From contig JBBQAN010000003.1 of assembly GCA_038316385.1 (NCBI GenBank), positions 115,290-179,289 on the forward strand: a DNA stretch of 64,000 bases, read 5' to 3'. Below are positions 45,244-54,277 of this stretch, one piece after another. The position numbers and the translations under genes were made by a program. The notes beneath the pieces are model-generated. The model made no database searches. It was not told the origin of the DNA and saw only the letters and a program-made list of their open reading frames with translations. Source of the stretch: SZAS-103 sp038316385 (GTDB lineage: Bacteria > Pseudomonadota > Gammaproteobacteria > Xanthomonadales > Xanthomonadaceae). Positions within the stretch are counted from its first letter, which is position 1, and the number at the start of each line of letters is the position of its first letter.

Positions 45244-46968
45244 ATGACCGACAAACCCCTGACCGACGAAGCCTTCTCCAATTTCGACCTGCATCCGGCG
45301 TTGCTGGAAGGTCTGGAAAAAGCCGGATTCACCCGCCTCACCCCAATTCAGGCACTGACCCTGCCGCTTGCGCTGGCCGGGCGCGACATCGCCGGGCAGG
45401 CGCAGACCGGCACCGGCAAGACCCTGGCTTTCCTGATCGCGACGATCGATAGATTGCTCAAAAGGCCTGCGCTCGCGACCCGGCAGGACGCCGATCCGCG
45501 TGCATTGATCCTCGCGCCAACCCGCGAGCTTGCGATCCAGATCCACAAGGATGCGCTTGCGTTTGGCTCCGAACTCGGCATCAAGTACGCACTGGTTTAT
45601 GGCGGCGTCGATTACGACAAGCAGCGCGAGATCCTCCAGCGCGGGGCGGACATCATCATCGCCACCCCTGGCCGGCTGATCGACTACGTCAAGCAGCACA
45701 AAGTCGTGTCGCTGCACGCCTGCGAAGTGTGCGTGCTTGACGAAGCCGACCGCATGTTCGACCTCGGCTTCATCAAGGACATCCGCTTCCTGTTGCGCAA
45801 GATGCCCGGCTGCACCGAGCGGCAGACGCTGCTTTTCTCGGCGACATTGAGCCATCGCGTGCTTGAGCTTGCTTACGAGCACATGAACGAGCCGGAAAAG
45901 CTCGTCGTCGAAACCGAATCGGTGACCACCGCGCGGGTGCGCCAGAAAGTGTATTTCCCGTCGAACGAGGAAAAAATACCGTTGCTTCTTGGTCTGCTCT
46001 CGCGCAGCGACAGCGCGCGCACGATGATCTTCGTGAACACCAAGGCCTGGGTCGAGAAGGTCGCGCGCGGGCTGGAACGCGCCGGCTTCCGGGTCGGCGT
46101 GATCTCCGGCGACGTGCCGCAAAAGAAGCGCGAGAGCCTGCTGAACCGGTTCAAACGCGGCGATCTCGAGTTGCTGGTCGCGACCGACGTGGCTGCGCGC
46201 GGTTTGCATATCGATGGCGTGTCCCACGTTTACAACTTCGACTTGCCATTCGATGCCGAGGATTACGTGCATCGTATCGGGCGCACCGCGCGACTCGGAG
46301 CCGAGGGCGATGCAATCAGCTTTGCCTGCGAGCGCTACGCGCAATCGCTGCCGGAAATCGAAGCCTTCATCGAACAGAAGATTCCGGTCGGCCACGTCGA
46401 TCCGGAACTGCTGATCGCGGTCCCTCGCGCGCCGCGCGCCGGCGTTCCGGCTGCGGGCGGCGCCGATGACTCCAACGAAAGCGTCAGCCAGATTTTCCGC
46501 GAAGTGCGCGAGGCGCAAAAGGCCGAAGCCGAGCGTGGCGGTGGACGTGGCGGCTCCTCGCGCAGCGGCAGTGGTGGGCGCGGCGCCGGTAGTTCAGCAG
46601 GTCGCAGCAGCAGCGCTGGACATGATCGACGCGGCCCGCGTGCGCCGAAACCTGCGCCAGCAGTCGCGCCTGTCGTAACGGCAACACCGGCGACCGAGGT
46701 CGCGGCCATGTCAACGCGCAAACCGCGCCGTCGTCGCAGCGGTCGCGTTCGCAAGGATGCCGCCGGAGAGCAGGTGGCAACGCCGAAAGGCGACATTACC
46801 CAGCGTGTTCCGGTCGTGCCTGCTGCGCGCGAAGCGTCGTCTGCTGCCGGCAAAAAATCAAGCGTCGCGAGCAAGCCCGCCGCAGCGCCGGCCAAGCCGT
46901 CGTTGCTGGGCAAACTCAAGCAAGGGCTGAAAAAACTGGTCAAGCGACCGCCGCGCAGCGGTCACTGA
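45244..46968 (+). CDS. rhlB: ATP-dependent RNA helicase RhlB
   Basis: 574-residue DEAD-box helicase. The Q motif is FTRLTPIQALTLPLAL; motif I is AQTGTGKT; motif II is DEAD; SAT motif III is FSATLS; motif VI is HRIGRTAR. A C-terminal ~170-residue tail is rich in G, S, R, A and K (GGRGGSSRSGSGGRG), likely for RNA or degradosome binding. The ATG at 45244 matches relatives (MTDKPLTDEAFSNF); upstream codons belong to the non-coding leader. Confidence 0.93.
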   Translation: MTDKPLTDEAFSNFDLHPALLEGLEKAGFTRLTPIQALTLPLALAGRDIAGQAQTGTGKTLAFLIATIDRLLKRPALATRQDADPRALILAPTRELAIQIHKDALAFGSELGIKYALVYGGVDYDKQREILQRGADIIIATPGRLIDYVKQHKVVSLHACEVCVLDEADRMFDLGFIKDIRFLLRKMPGCTERQTLLFSATLSHRVLELAYEHMNEPEKLVVETESVTTARVRQKVYFPSNEEKIPLLLGLLSRSDSARTMIFVNTKAWVEKVARGLERAGFRVGVISGDVPQKKRESLLNRFKRGDLELLVATDVAARGLHIDGVSHVYNFDLPFDAEDYVHRIGRTARLGAEGDAISFACERYAQSLPEIEAFIEQKIPVGHVDPELLIAVPRAPRAGVPAAGGADDSNESVSQIFREVREAQKAEAERGGGRGGSSRSGSGGRGAGSSAGRSSSAGHDRRGPRAPKPAPAVAPVVTATPATEVAAMSTRKPRRRRSGRVRKDAAGEQVATPKGDITQRVPVVPAAREASSAAGKKSSVASKPAAAPAKPSLLGKLKQGLKKLVKRPPRSGH

Positions 46969-47055
46969 GGTTTCGCGGAGGTTTCGCGCGAACGCATCCG
47001 CGCGCGATACTCTTGCAATTCCACGCTGCGTTACCGACCACGGCGATCCCCCGCG

Positions 47056-47742
47056 ATGACCTTGCTCCGCTTCGACGCTGTCAGCAAACGTTACGCCGGC
47101 GGTCACGAGGCGCTGAGCGATGTGAGCTTTGCTGTCGAACCCGGCGAGATGCTGTTCGTCACCGGCCATTCCGGCGCCGGCAAGAGCACGTTGTTGCGTT
47201 TGATCCATCTGGCCGAGCAGCCCAGTCGCGGCACGGTACTGATGGAGGAACGCAACCTCGCGAAGCTGCGTGGACGCAAGGTCGCATTGCAGCGCCGCCG
47301 CGTCGGCGTCGTCTTCCAGGACCATCGGCTGTTGCTCGATCGCAGTGTCTATGAAAACGTCGCGATGCCGCTGGTGATCGCCGGCGTGCCGCGCGCCGAA
47401 ATTGGCGTGCGTGTGCGTCGCGGACTGGAGAAAGTCGGCCTCGCCGATCGCGAACGCGCCAAGCCGCGCGAGTTGTCAACGGGCGAGCAGCAGCGCGTTG
47501 GCATCGCGCGCGCTGTCGTCGCGCAACCGCCTTTGCTGATCGCCGACGAACCCACCGGCAACCTCGATCCAACGCTCGCGGTGGACATCATGGAATTGTT
47601 CGCGTCGCTGCCGGCATTGGGTACCACCGTGCTCATCGCCAGCCACGACCTGATGCTGGTCAAGCGCATGCGCAAGCGGGTGCTGGTGCTCGATCATGGC
47701 AAATTGCTCGACGACATTCCGGCGACGGAGTTGGCAACGTGA
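47056..47742 (+). CDS. ftsE: Cell division ATP-binding protein FtsE
   Basis: 228-residue ABC ATPase. Walker A GHSGAGKSTLL, Q-loop FQDHRLLLDRSVYENVA, signature ELSTGEQQRVGIARAV, Walker B LLIADEPTGNLD and H-loop IASHDL. With FtsX it activates periplasmic amidases at the septum. The start follows an 87-bp gap after rhlB. It overlaps ftsX by 4 bp (GTGA). Confidence 0.96.
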   Translation: MTLLRFDAVSKRYAGGHEALSDVSFAVEPGEMLFVTGHSGAGKSTLLRLIHLAEQPSRGTVLMEERNLAKLRGRKVALQRRRVGVVFQDHRLLLDRSVYENVAMPLVIAGVPRAEIGVRVRRGLEKVGLADRERAKPRELSTGEQQRVGIARAVVAQPPLLIADEPTGNLDPTLAVDIMELFASLPALGTTVLIASHDLMLVKRMRKRVLVLDHGKLLDDIPATELAT

Positions 47743-48758
47743 GCGCGACCCAAACCCCTGCACCAACACCGCCGGTGCGTGTCGATCCGGACACGCTCAA
47801 GGGTGCCAAGACTTCCGCTGCCGTGCGCCGCAAAAGTCGCGGCCCGTTCGCGCGCCTGCGCAACTGGCTGGGCCTGAATTTCTACAGCCTGGTGTCGAGC
47901 CTCGGCCGGATGGCGCAGCGACCGGCCGCCACGCTGATGACGATCGGCGTGATGGCGATCGCGCTGGCGCTGCCGCTTGCGTTGGCGCTGACGCTCGCGA
48001 ACGTGCAGCGTTTCTCTGGAAGCGTGCGCGCGTCGCGGCAGATCACCGTTTTCCTGCATCAGGACATCGGCATGGATCGCGCGAATGCGCTTGCCACGGA
48101 CTTGCGCGCGCGTCACGACGTCGTTGCAGTCAGCGTGCGTACGCCGGCCGAAGGCCTCGCCGAATTCCGCAAGATGAGCGATCTCGCGCCGTCGCTCGAT
48201 ATGCTCGAAGCCAATCCATTGCCGCCGGTGCTGCTGGTCGAACCGAAGGACGACGGCGCAGCGCTCGCGATCTCGTTGCAGGCGATGCCCGAGGCCGAGA
48301 TCGTCCAGCACGATGCGGTCTGGCGCGAGCGGTTGTCGGCATGGCTCGCATTCGGCGTGCGCATCGCGTGGGTGCTCGCCGCACTGCTCGGTGCAGGCGC
48401 GTTGCTGGTGGTCGGCAACACCGTACGGCTGGACATCCAGAGTCGCAGTGACGAGATCGGCGTACTGCAATTCCTCGGCGCCACCGACGGTTTCGTGCGG
48501 CGACCGTTCCTGTATCTGGGCGCGATCTACGGATTGGCCGCCGGTGGATTGGCGCTTGGCTTGCTCGCTCTCGCAAGAATTGCATTGCAGCCATCGCTGG
48601 CGCGATTGATCACGAGTTATGGCGGTGGGTTCATGTTGCAGGGGCCGGGTTGGATTGGCGCTGGAGCCTTGCTTGCCGGCGCGTTGCTTATCGGCTGGCT
48701 GGGCGCATGGCTCGCAACCGGGCATCATCTACGTCGCAATCGACCGACGCGGGACTGA
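47739..48758 (+). CDS. ftsX: Cell division permease-like protein FtsX
   Basis: 339 residues. About 45 cytoplasmic residues, first helix LMTIGVMAIALALPLALALTL, a periplasmic domain (about 85-210) and three C-terminal helices. RLDIQSRSDEIGVLQFLGATDGFVRRPF is the FtsX coupling motif. The start is a GTG overlapping the ftsE stop. Confidence 0.95.
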   Translation: MSATQTPAPTPPVRVDPDTLKGAKTSAAVRRKSRGPFARLRNWLGLNFYSLVSSLGRMAQRPAATLMTIGVMAIALALPLALALTLANVQRFSGSVRASRQITVFLHQDIGMDRANALATDLRARHDVVAVSVRTPAEGLAEFRKMSDLAPSLDMLEANPLPPVLLVEPKDDGAALAISLQAMPEAEIVQHDAVWRERLSAWLAFGVRIAWVLAALLGAGALLVVGNTVRLDIQSRSDEIGVLQFLGATDGFVRRPFLYLGAIYGLAAGGLALGLLALARIALQPSLARLITSYGGGFMLQGPGWIGAGALLAGALLIGWLGAWLATGHHLRRNRPTRD

Positions 48759-48765
48759 AACCGAC

Positions 48766-49608
48766 ATGAGCGCAGGCGGCTTCCGCCATATCGACACCGA
48801 TACGCCACGCGTGATGGTCGTGGACGGCTCGAAAGTCGCGCGCATGATGATCGAACAACTGCTGCGCAAGGAATTGCCGGGGCTGGATTTCATCGGTTGC
48901 GAAACCGGGGCGGAGGCGAAGAAAGCGCTGCTCGACGGCACCATCAACCTGGTCACCACCGCGCTCGCGCTGCCGGACATGGACGGGCTGGAACTCGTCG
49001 AGTTCATCCGCGAATACACGCCGCAAGCCTATATCCCGATCATCGTTGTCTCCGGCAACGTGCAGGAGCGGCTGGAGTCGCGCAAGCTCAGCGACGATGT
49101 CACTGATTACTTTGACAAGGCGCTGGGATTCAGCGCGCTGGCGACGTTTATTCGCGGCTACGTCAAGCCCGAGGACGTGCAAGACGGTGAGGTTCTCTAC
49201 GTCGAAGACAGTCGTGTGGTCGCGGTGGCGACGCGGCGCATGCTGGAAAAGCACAGCCTGCAAGTCACCCATGTCACTACCGTCGAAGATGCTCTGGCAC
49301 GCCTGCAGGTCTTCCACGAAGATGGCACGCCGCCACCGGACGTGCTGCTTACCGACGTATACCTGAAAGGCGAACTCACTGGCATGGATCTGCTGGATCG
49401 TGTGCGCACACAGATCGGTTACACCAAGGCCGAACTGCCGATCATCGTGATGACCGGCGATTCCGATCCAGGAAACCAGAGCGACCTGCTGCGCCGCGGC
49501 GCGAACGATCTGGTCGTCAAGCCCATCGAGGAACGCGCCTTGATCACCAAGCTGCTGTACCAATTGCGCGTGGGCCGCATGCTGCGCGATAAGCACAACG
49601 TGCGCTGA
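48766..49608 (+). CDS. Double-receiver response regulator, first receiver degenerate
   Basis: 280 residues made of two receiver domains and no output domain. Receiver 1 (about 15-130) has a single pocket acid (D20, then G) and alanine (A66, TTALALPDMDG) where the phospho-acceptor aspartate should be. Receiver 2 (about 145-275) keeps VEDS, the acceptor in LLTDVYLKGELTGMDLL, MTGD and the VVKPI lysine. It starts 7 bp after ftsX, so it may be co-transcribed with ftsEX. Partners and role are unknown. Confidence 0.82.
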   Translation: MSAGGFRHIDTDTPRVMVVDGSKVARMMIEQLLRKELPGLDFIGCETGAEAKKALLDGTINLVTTALALPDMDGLELVEFIREYTPQAYIPIIVVSGNVQERLESRKLSDDVTDYFDKALGFSALATFIRGYVKPEDVQDGEVLYVEDSRVVAVATRRMLEKHSLQVTHVTTVEDALARLQVFHEDGTPPPDVLLTDVYLKGELTGMDLLDRVRTQIGYTKAELPIIVMTGDSDPGNQSDLLRRGANDLVVKPIEERALITKLLYQLRVGRMLRDKHNVR

Positions 49609-49618
49609 GCATTGCGAC

Positions 49619-50380
49619 GTGACCACCGCGTCGGGGGACGAGGTAGATAGCGAAAGCATCCGTCCTGCCCAAGTCCGATTGGATCAGGTTCGATTGGATC
49701 AGTCCTGGAAAGCGCGCGTCGGCGATTGGTTGCTGCGTCCGGACATGCAGCAATTGTCCGCATTCCTTCGCGCCGAAAAAGCTGCGGGCAAACGCATCTA
49801 TCCGCCGTCATCAAACATCTTTGCGGCCCTTGATGCGACGCCATTCGATGCCGTTGAAGTGGTGATCCTCGGACAGGATCCGTATCACGGGCCGGGCCAG
49901 GCGCACGGATTGTGTTTTTCGGTGCTCCCCGGCGTGCCGGTTCCACCATCCCTGGTCAACATCTTTACCGAGATTCAACGCGACATCGGCATCGCGCGCT
50001 CGGATCATGGCTGCCTGCTGCCGTGGGCGCAGCGCGGCGTGCTGCTGCTCAACTCGGTGCTAACCGTCGAGGACGGCAAGCCCGGATCGCATCAGGGCAA
50101 AGGCTGGGAAGGCTTCACCGACCACATCATCGAGACGCTCTCACGCGAACGCGAAGGCTTGGTGTTCGTGCTTTGGGGCAGCTATGCGCAGGCCAAGGGC
50201 AAGCTGATCAACTCACACCGCCATTGCGTGCTACGTGCGCCGCATCCGTCGCCTTTGTCGGCGCACCGGGGGTTCATTGGTTGTGGACATTTCTCGGCGG
50301 CGAACCGCTGGTTGACGGGGCGTGGCGCGAAGGAGATCGATTGGTCGCTGCCGAAACGGTTGGAACTGGAGAAGGCTTGA
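49619..50380 (+). CDS. ung: Uracil-DNA glycosylase
   Basis: 253-residue family-1 UNG. Catalytic water-activating motif GQDPYHGPGQAHGLCFS and the second motif HPSPLSAHRGF are intact; WGSYAQAKG is also conserved. The start is a GTG at 49619, 10 bp after the regulator stop. A direct repeat in the first 30 codons encodes RLDQ-V-RLDQ. Confidence 0.97.
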   Translation: MTTASGDEVDSESIRPAQVRLDQVRLDQSWKARVGDWLLRPDMQQLSAFLRAEKAAGKRIYPPSSNIFAALDATPFDAVEVVILGQDPYHGPGQAHGLCFSVLPGVPVPPSLVNIFTEIQRDIGIARSDHGCLLPWAQRGVLLLNSVLTVEDGKPGSHQGKGWEGFTDHIIETLSREREGLVFVLWGSYAQAKGKLINSHRHCVLRAPHPSPLSAHRGFIGCGHFSAANRWLTGRGAKEIDWSLPKRLELEKA

Positions 50381-50514
50381 GCTTTTGTTTCCTTTTCCCG
50401 TCACCAAAAATCGGTTCGGACTTGCATTCCGGCTTTCTGGGCAGCACTGGGAAGCTCGCGCCCGCAGGCAGCTTTCCGTTCCATGAATGGAATGCTGCGG
50501 AACTCTTGCAGTAG

Positions 50515-50544
50515 TTAGCACTCACATATGGACACTGCTAAAAT
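50515..50544 (+). promoter_or_regulatory. CIRCE-like element and candidate promoter of rpoH
   Basis: TTAGCACTC at 50515-50523, a 9-bp spacer, and CACTGCTAA at 50533-50541 have the exact 9-9-9 layout of the HrcA operator CIRCE (TTAGCACTC-N9-GAGTGCTAA); the left arm is perfect, the right differs at its first three bases. Inside it, TTAGCA (-35) and an extended TGC-TAAAAT (-10, 50539-50544), 18 bp apart, look like a promoter, putting the start near 50551. Confidence 0.5.
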
Positions 50545-50551
50545 GTCACCC

Positions 50552-51433
<882 letters not shown>

Positions 51434-51457
51434 GATTCGTCGCGAATAGGCACATCG

Positions 51458-51481
51458 AGCGGCTCCGGAAACGGAGCCGCT
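51458..51481 (+). terminator. Intrinsic terminator-like hairpin after rpoH
   Basis: Perfect 10-bp stem AGCGGCTCCG / CGGAGCCGCT with a GAAA tetraloop, 24 bp past the rpoH stop, followed by TGCGTTTGG. The T-run is short. Confidence 0.7.
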
Positions 51482-51538
51482 TGCGTTTGGGCGTCAGCAA
51501 ACCGGCATCCACTCGCCCAACAGATTCGTTCAGTAGCC

Positions 51539-51566
51539 TTTACACATACCCGTATTGAGCTATTCT
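51539..51566 (+). promoter_or_regulatory. Candidate promoter of the unknown secreted protein
   Basis: TTTACA at 51539-51544 (5 of 6 to TTGACA) and TATTCT at 51561-51566 (4 of 6), 16 bp apart, about 60 bp before the ATG. Confidence 0.4.
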
Positions 51567-51623
51567 CGATTGCGCTCAGGATGACAGCGTCGCAATCGGC
51601 GACCTGATTTCCAGGAAATTCCC

Positions 51624-52286
51624 ATGAACCGCCAGATCCCGTTCACGTTGGCCGTTGCCATCGCGTTTTCCATCACCGCGATGCCGGCGATCGCCTCCGC
51701 GCACACCGCCGCCGCACCGATGGCGCACTACATGCCCGCAACGCCGGCCCCGTCGAAACTGGCGCAGACATTGCGCACGCTGTGGCTGGGCCATGTCGAC
51801 GCCGTCCGCGATTATGTCGTCGCTGCGCACGACAAGAATGCCGCCAAGTCCAAGGCCGCCACCGATCACGTCGTCGCCAACGCGAAGCAGATCGCTGGCG
51901 CGGTCGGAAGTTTCTACGGCAAAGCTGCCGGCGACCAGATGATGACCCTGCTGGCTGGCCATTGGGGCGCGGTAAAGGCTTACGCCGACACTACGTTCGC
52001 GCACAACGAAGCAGGCCGCACGGCAGCGATGAACGATATCAACTCGAACGCCAAGGCCATTGCCGATTTCCTGTCGGGTGCCAATCCCAACCTGCCGCAA
52101 GCCACGCTGCTGTCGCTGCTCACCGCGCACGGCGCGCACCACATGGCGCAGATCATGGAGATTGAATCGGGCGACAAGGCTGGCGAAGCGAAGACCTGGG
52201 ACGCGATGCAGGCGCACATGATCGTGATCGCCGACGCACTCGCTGGCGGCATCGTCAAGCAGTTCCCCGACAAGGCCAAAGGCTGA
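51624..52286 (+). CDS. Unknown secreted helical protein
   Basis: 220 residues. A signal peptide (FTLAVAIAFSITAMPAIASA) is followed by an all-helical protein with many histidines (HTAAAPMAH, GHVDAVRDYV, GHWGAV, HGAHHMAQ). These could bind a metal or haem, but no family is recognised. AGGAAA precedes the ATG. It is followed after 6 bp by a Cys-containing regulator, which may be co-expressed. Confidence 0.7.
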   Translation: MNRQIPFTLAVAIAFSITAMPAIASAHTAAAPMAHYMPATPAPSKLAQTLRTLWLGHVDAVRDYVVAAHDKNAAKSKAATDHVVANAKQIAGAVGSFYGKAAGDQMMTLLAGHWGAVKAYADTTFAHNEAGRTAAMNDINSNAKAIADFLSGANPNLPQATLLSLLTAHGAHHMAQIMEIESGDKAGEAKTWDAMQAHMIVIADALAGGIVKQFPDKAKG

Positions 52287-52292
52287 TCGCAG

Positions 52293-52952
52293 ATGCGCCT
52301 GCACGCCTCGGCATTGCAATTGGGTGCGACGCAGCAGGCGCTGTTACGACAGTTGTTGTGGCATCCGGAAGGGCTGGGTGTCGAACCACTTTGCATCAAG
52401 CTGCGCGTCAGCCACAACGCGGTGCGCCAGCACCTGACCGCACTGGGCGCAGCCAACCTGATAGAACGCACCGATCCGCGCGCGACCGGCGGGCGGCCCG
52501 GTGCGGTCTTCATCATCACCGAGCAAGGTCGCGAATTATTTCCGCGCCACTATGGCGTCATCGCGACCGGCCTGATCGAAAGTCTTTACGCAACGCTGGG
52601 TCGCGAACAGGTAATGTTGATGCTGCGCGCGCTCGGCTCGAGGTTGGCGAATGAGCAAACCGAGACAATCGATCGCGAAGATGTCGCCCACGCCACCCGC
52701 CAACTGGCAAGCCAACTCACCGCGCTGGGCTACGAGGCCGCAGCGATCCAGCACCCCGATGGCCCACAGATCGAAGCGCACAACTGCGTGTTCCACTCAC
52801 TCGCAGCGAAGCATCCGGAAGTCTGCCATTTCGATCTCGCGTTTCTGGGAACGAGTTCCGGGCGCGACGTGAAGCACGCCGAATGCATGGTACGCGGCGG
52901 CAACACCTGCCGCTTGGTGCTCGGTCCAAAAACAAACCGAAAACCTGGTTGA
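52293..52952 (+). CDS. HTH transcriptional regulator with SufR-like cysteine cluster
   Basis: 219 residues. An N-terminal winged helix (about 10-80: LLWHPEGLGVEPLCIKLRVS, NAVRQHLTALGAANLI, then the wing ERTDPRATGGRPGAVFII). The C-terminal part has four cysteines at about 165, 178, 198 and 206 (NCVFHSLAAKHPEVC and ECMVRGGNTC), the pattern seen in SufR-type iron-sulfur sensors. It may sense iron-sulfur status or redox; this is inference. The neighbouring unknown protein could be a target. Confidence 0.75.
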   Translation: MRLHASALQLGATQQALLRQLLWHPEGLGVEPLCIKLRVSHNAVRQHLTALGAANLIERTDPRATGGRPGAVFIITEQGRELFPRHYGVIATGLIESLYATLGREQVMLMLRALGSRLANEQTETIDREDVAHATRQLASQLTALGYEAAAIQHPDGPQIEAHNCVFHSLAAKHPEVCHFDLAFLGTSSGRDVKHAECMVRGGNTCRLVLGPKTNRKPG

Positions 52953-52963
52953 ATTCGAGCCTA

Positions 52964-54277
52964 TCAATCCTCGGCAACTTCTAATCGCGACATTGCTTTC
53001 TTTTCTCCAACGATGATTCTGGCGTTGCGCTGGTAGCTCCAGTACGACCATGCCCAGTCGAGCATCACCACGATGCGGTTGCGGAAGCCGATCAGGAAGA
53101 AGATGTGCGCGGCCAGCCAGAACCACCACGCGAGCAGGCCGGAGAATTTCAGACGACCTAGATCGACAACCGCGGCCATGCGGCCGATCGTCGCGAGGTT
53201 GCCGTAGTCGCGATAGCTGAAGGGTTTCGCGGTCTCGTTGCGAAGACGCGCGCGAATCACCGTGGCAACGTGGGCTCCCATTTGCTTCGCGCCTGGCGCC
53301 GTGCCGGGAACTTGCTGCCCGTTTGCCTGTACGACGCGGGCAAGATCGCCGACGACGAAAATTTCAGGATGGCCGGCGATCGACAGATCGGGCTGCACGC
53401 TGACGCGACCCGCGCGATCGAGTTCGACACCGAGTTCGCGTCCCAGCGGCGAGGCCGCGACACCCGCCGCCCACAACACACTGCGGCTTTCAATGCGCGT
53501 CGCGCCGAGGCTCACACCCTGCGCATCGATCGCGGTCACCGGTTGCCCCACATGCACGTTCACGCCGAGTCGTTCGAGTTGGCGTCGTGCGCTGTCTGAC
53601 AATGATTCCGGCATCGCGGCCAATACGCGCGGGCCGGCTTCGAGCAGATGGATTTGCGCGGTGCGCGGATCGCAGCGACGGAATTCACGCGGTAAGGTGT
53701 GGCGGGCGATTTCTGCGAGCGTGCCGGCAAGTTCGACGCCGGTCGGGCCGCCGCCGATCACGATGAAATTCATCCACGTGGCACGCGCGACTGGATCGTC
53801 TTCGCGCTCTGCCGCTTCGAACGCGGTGAGAATGCGGCGACGGATCGCAAGCGCATCGTCGAGCGTCTTCAGTCCCGGCGCATGTTCGGCCCATTCGTCG
53901 TGACCGAAGTAGGCGTGCGTGGCGCCAGTCGCTACCACCAGAAAATCGTAATCGAGATTTCCGTGATCGAGTTCCACCCGCTGCGCAACGCGATCAATCT
54001 GGCGTGCTTCGCCGAGCAGCACGGTCACGTTGCGCTGCCGATGCAGGATGTGGCGCAACGGCGCGGCGATGTCCGGCGCCGAAAGGCCCGCCGTAGCGAC
54101 TTGATACAGCAACGGCTGGAAGAGGTGATGGTTGGTGCGGTCAACAAGGGTGATGCGCACTGGCGCTTTCGCCAACGCGCGCGTCGCCCACAGGCCCCCG
54201 AAGCCGCCGCCGAGAATCACGACATGCTTGATTCCATCAGGCTTGACGGAATCAGGCGAGAGCGCGGCATCGGTCAT
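52964..54277 (-). CDS. NADH dehydrogenase type II (Ndh-like FAD oxidoreductase)
   Basis: 437 residues. The FAD-binding VVILGGGFGGLWATRAL and the second dinucleotide fold FIVIGGGPTGVELAG are intact, as is the FAD-closing FVVGDLARV. LWAAGVAASPLGRELGV lies between. A C-terminal amphipathic or membrane segment (WWFWLAAHIFFLIGFRNRIVV) attaches it to the membrane. The ATG shares one base with the priA stop (TGATG), so it is probably translated from the priA message. Confidence 0.93.
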   Translation of the reverse strand: MTDAALSPDSVKPDGIKHVVILGGGFGGLWATRALAKAPVRITLVDRTNHHLFQPLLYQVATAGLSAPDIAAPLRHILHRQRNVTVLLGEARQIDRVAQRVELDHGNLDYDFLVVATGATHAYFGHDEWAEHAPGLKTLDDALAIRRRILTAFEAAEREDDPVARATWMNFIVIGGGPTGVELAGTLAEIARHTLPREFRRCDPRTAQIHLLEAGPRVLAAMPESLSDSARRQLERLGVNVHVGQPVTAIDAQGVSLGATRIESRSVLWAAGVAASPLGRELGVELDRAGRVSVQPDLSIAGHPEIFVVGDLARVVQANGQQVPGTAPGAKQMGAHVATVIRARLRNETAKPFSYRDYGNLATIGRMAAVVDLGRLKFSGLLAWWFWLAAHIFFLIGFRNRIVVMLDWAWSYWSYQRNARIIVGEKKAMSRLEVAED

